64,000 bases of DNA from assembly GCA_003152315.1 (NCBI GenBank), contig PLZV01000030.1, forward strand, positions 124,001 through 188,000. The letters run 5' to 3'. The position numbers and the translations under genes are program-made. The notes under the pieces were generated by a model, which worked only from the letters and a program-made list of their open reading frames with translations, was not told the DNA's origin and made no database searches. This document shows positions 63,415-64,000 of the stretch, piece after piece; positions within the stretch are counted from its first letter, which is position 1; the number at the start of each line of letters is the position of its first letter. The stretch is from Verrucomicrobiota bacterium (GTDB lineage: Bacteria > Verrucomicrobiota > Verrucomicrobiia > Palsa-1439).

Positions 63415-64000
63415 ATGTATAAAACTATTCTATTATGCACCGACGGTTCACCCGCCGCCGAGGTCGCGGGCGATTACGCAATCTGGTTCGCCCGGAAACT
63501 CGGCGCCTCCCTGCAAGCGCTGTATGTGACCGACATTCGTCTTCTGGAAGGTCCCTGGCTGGCTGACTTGTCGGGAGCGGTCGGGGCGCAACCCTACTCG
63601 GCTTTGTTGCCGCAGCTGCAGAAAATCCAGGAAGAGAAGGCCGCGATGATCATGGCGGCCGCCAAGGAGCGCTGTCAAAAGGGCGGTGTCGCCTGCGAGA
63701 CGACCCATGAAACCGGTAGCTTGATGCAAGCGATCCTCGACCATGAGCGCGGAGCAGACCTCGTCATCCTCGGCCAGCATGGCGAACATGCGGAGTGGGC
63801 GGGCGGGATGCTTGGTTCCAGCGTCGAACGCGTGGTGCGCGCTTCCGTCAAGCCGTGCCTCATCACGCCGGAGAAATTTCACGAGATCGGGCATATGCTC
63901 ATCGCCTACGACGGCAGTGACGAATCGAGCAAGGCCCTGCGCGCGGGTATCGCGCTCGCCCCGGCCCTCGGGGTGAAAGTGACGATTACGACGGTCGCGG
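63415..64000 (+). CDS. Universal stress protein (UspA family), tandem-domain, 3' end outside window
   Basis: Open from ATG 63415 to the right edge (195 codons). The first Usp domain starts MYKTILLCTDGSPAAEVAGD and holds the nucleotide loop GQHGEHAEWAGGMLGSSVER followed by VKPCLITP. A second domain begins at HMLIAYDGSDESSKALRAGI. Ribosome site GGAGAG lies upstream. It may bind ATP and respond to stress. It is cut by the window end. Confidence 0.9.
   Translation, partial: MYKTILLCTDGSPAAEVAGDYAIWFARKLGASLQALYVTDIRLLEGPWLADLSGAVGAQPYSALLPQLQKIQEEKAAMIMAAAKERCQKGGVACETTHETGSLMQAILDHERGADLVILGQHGEHAEWAGGMLGSSVERVVRASVKPCLITPEKFHEIGHMLIAYDGSDESSKALRAGIALAPALGVKVTITTVA

Noticed and set aside
1-64000. 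CRISPR array
   Set aside because: No run of regularly spaced near-identical direct repeats was seen, and no cas-like gene is present.

Overview
The window looks like a chromosomal segment of an aerobic, hydrogen-metabolising member of the Verrucomicrobiota, probably of the Pedosphaera/Limisphaera type. This is an inference from gene style, not from a marker gene. It rests on the cox operon layout, the multihaem bc complex, large secreted PQQ-propeller/PKD proteins, a shared C-terminal tail ending YRVRLVP, and moderately high GC with many short intergenic palindromic repeats. No rRNA or ribosomal protein gene is present.

Layout. (1) 1-7.0 kb is a mobile region. An excisionase/integrase pair at the left edge ends at a 3' half of tRNA-Cys (1529-1572). 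A second element of about 5.4 kb follows, up to another copy of the last 21 bases of that tRNA (6968-6988). It carries an aberrant tyrosine recombinase, a small HUH-type replication initiator, a small ssDNA-binding-like protein, a HTH protein and a secreted cargo protein. (2) 7.0-25.0 kb, all on the minus strand, is a respiratory block: a four-cluster ferredoxin, a HEAT-repeat protein, Rieske protein, split cytochrome b, a 1188-residue octahaem cytochrome with coiled coil and LysM domain, a plastocyanin-like copper protein, cytochrome c oxidase subunits I, III, IV and II, haem A synthesis (ctaA, ctaB), an ABC exporter, SCO and DUF420. (3) 25.7-33.7 kb, minus strand, is a cytoplasmic [NiFe] hydrogenase of HoxH/HoxY type. 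Its diaphorase part includes a NuoF-GltD fusion and a cysteine-less thioredoxin-like subunit. (4) 34.5-36.4 kb is a GHMP sugar kinase plus a GalU-like uridylyltransferase. (5) 36.5-41 kb is a repeat-rich area with a frameshifted secreted protein, a truncated phosphoesterase, a DUF903-like lipoprotein and a DUF362 protein bracketed by direct repeats. (6) 41.0-49.1 kb, plus strand, holds a PocR/AraC regulator followed by two monohaem cytochromes, a pentahaem cytochrome, a twin-arginine molybdopterin-family subunit, a four-cluster Fe-S subunit, an NrfD membrane subunit and a tetrahaem cytochrome. This is a membrane quinone complex of the Qrc/Act/Psr superfamily. (7) 49.7-58.4 kb contains secreted and surface proteins, an FHA coiled-coil protein, four copies of a palindromic repeat and two relic gene tails. 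(8) 58.4-63.1 kb is an accessory island with HTH proteins, an ADP-ribosyltransferase-like protein, a nuclease-fold-like protein, a response regulator and a relic of one, and a Sel1 lipoprotein. It ends at tRNA-Asp and tRNA-Val. A universal stress protein runs off the right edge.

How the parts fit together. Electrons from menaquinol can pass through the Rieske/cytochrome b/octahaem complex to the copper protein or a haem domain and then to the oxidase. The hydrogenase links H2 to NAD(P), and through the GltD-like module possibly to two nucleotide pools or ferredoxin. The NrfD complex adds a third, periplasm-facing connection between haem carriers and the quinone pool. Coordinates, motifs and overlaps were read directly from the sequence. 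Family names come from motif recognition without database searches, and substrate statements are inference.
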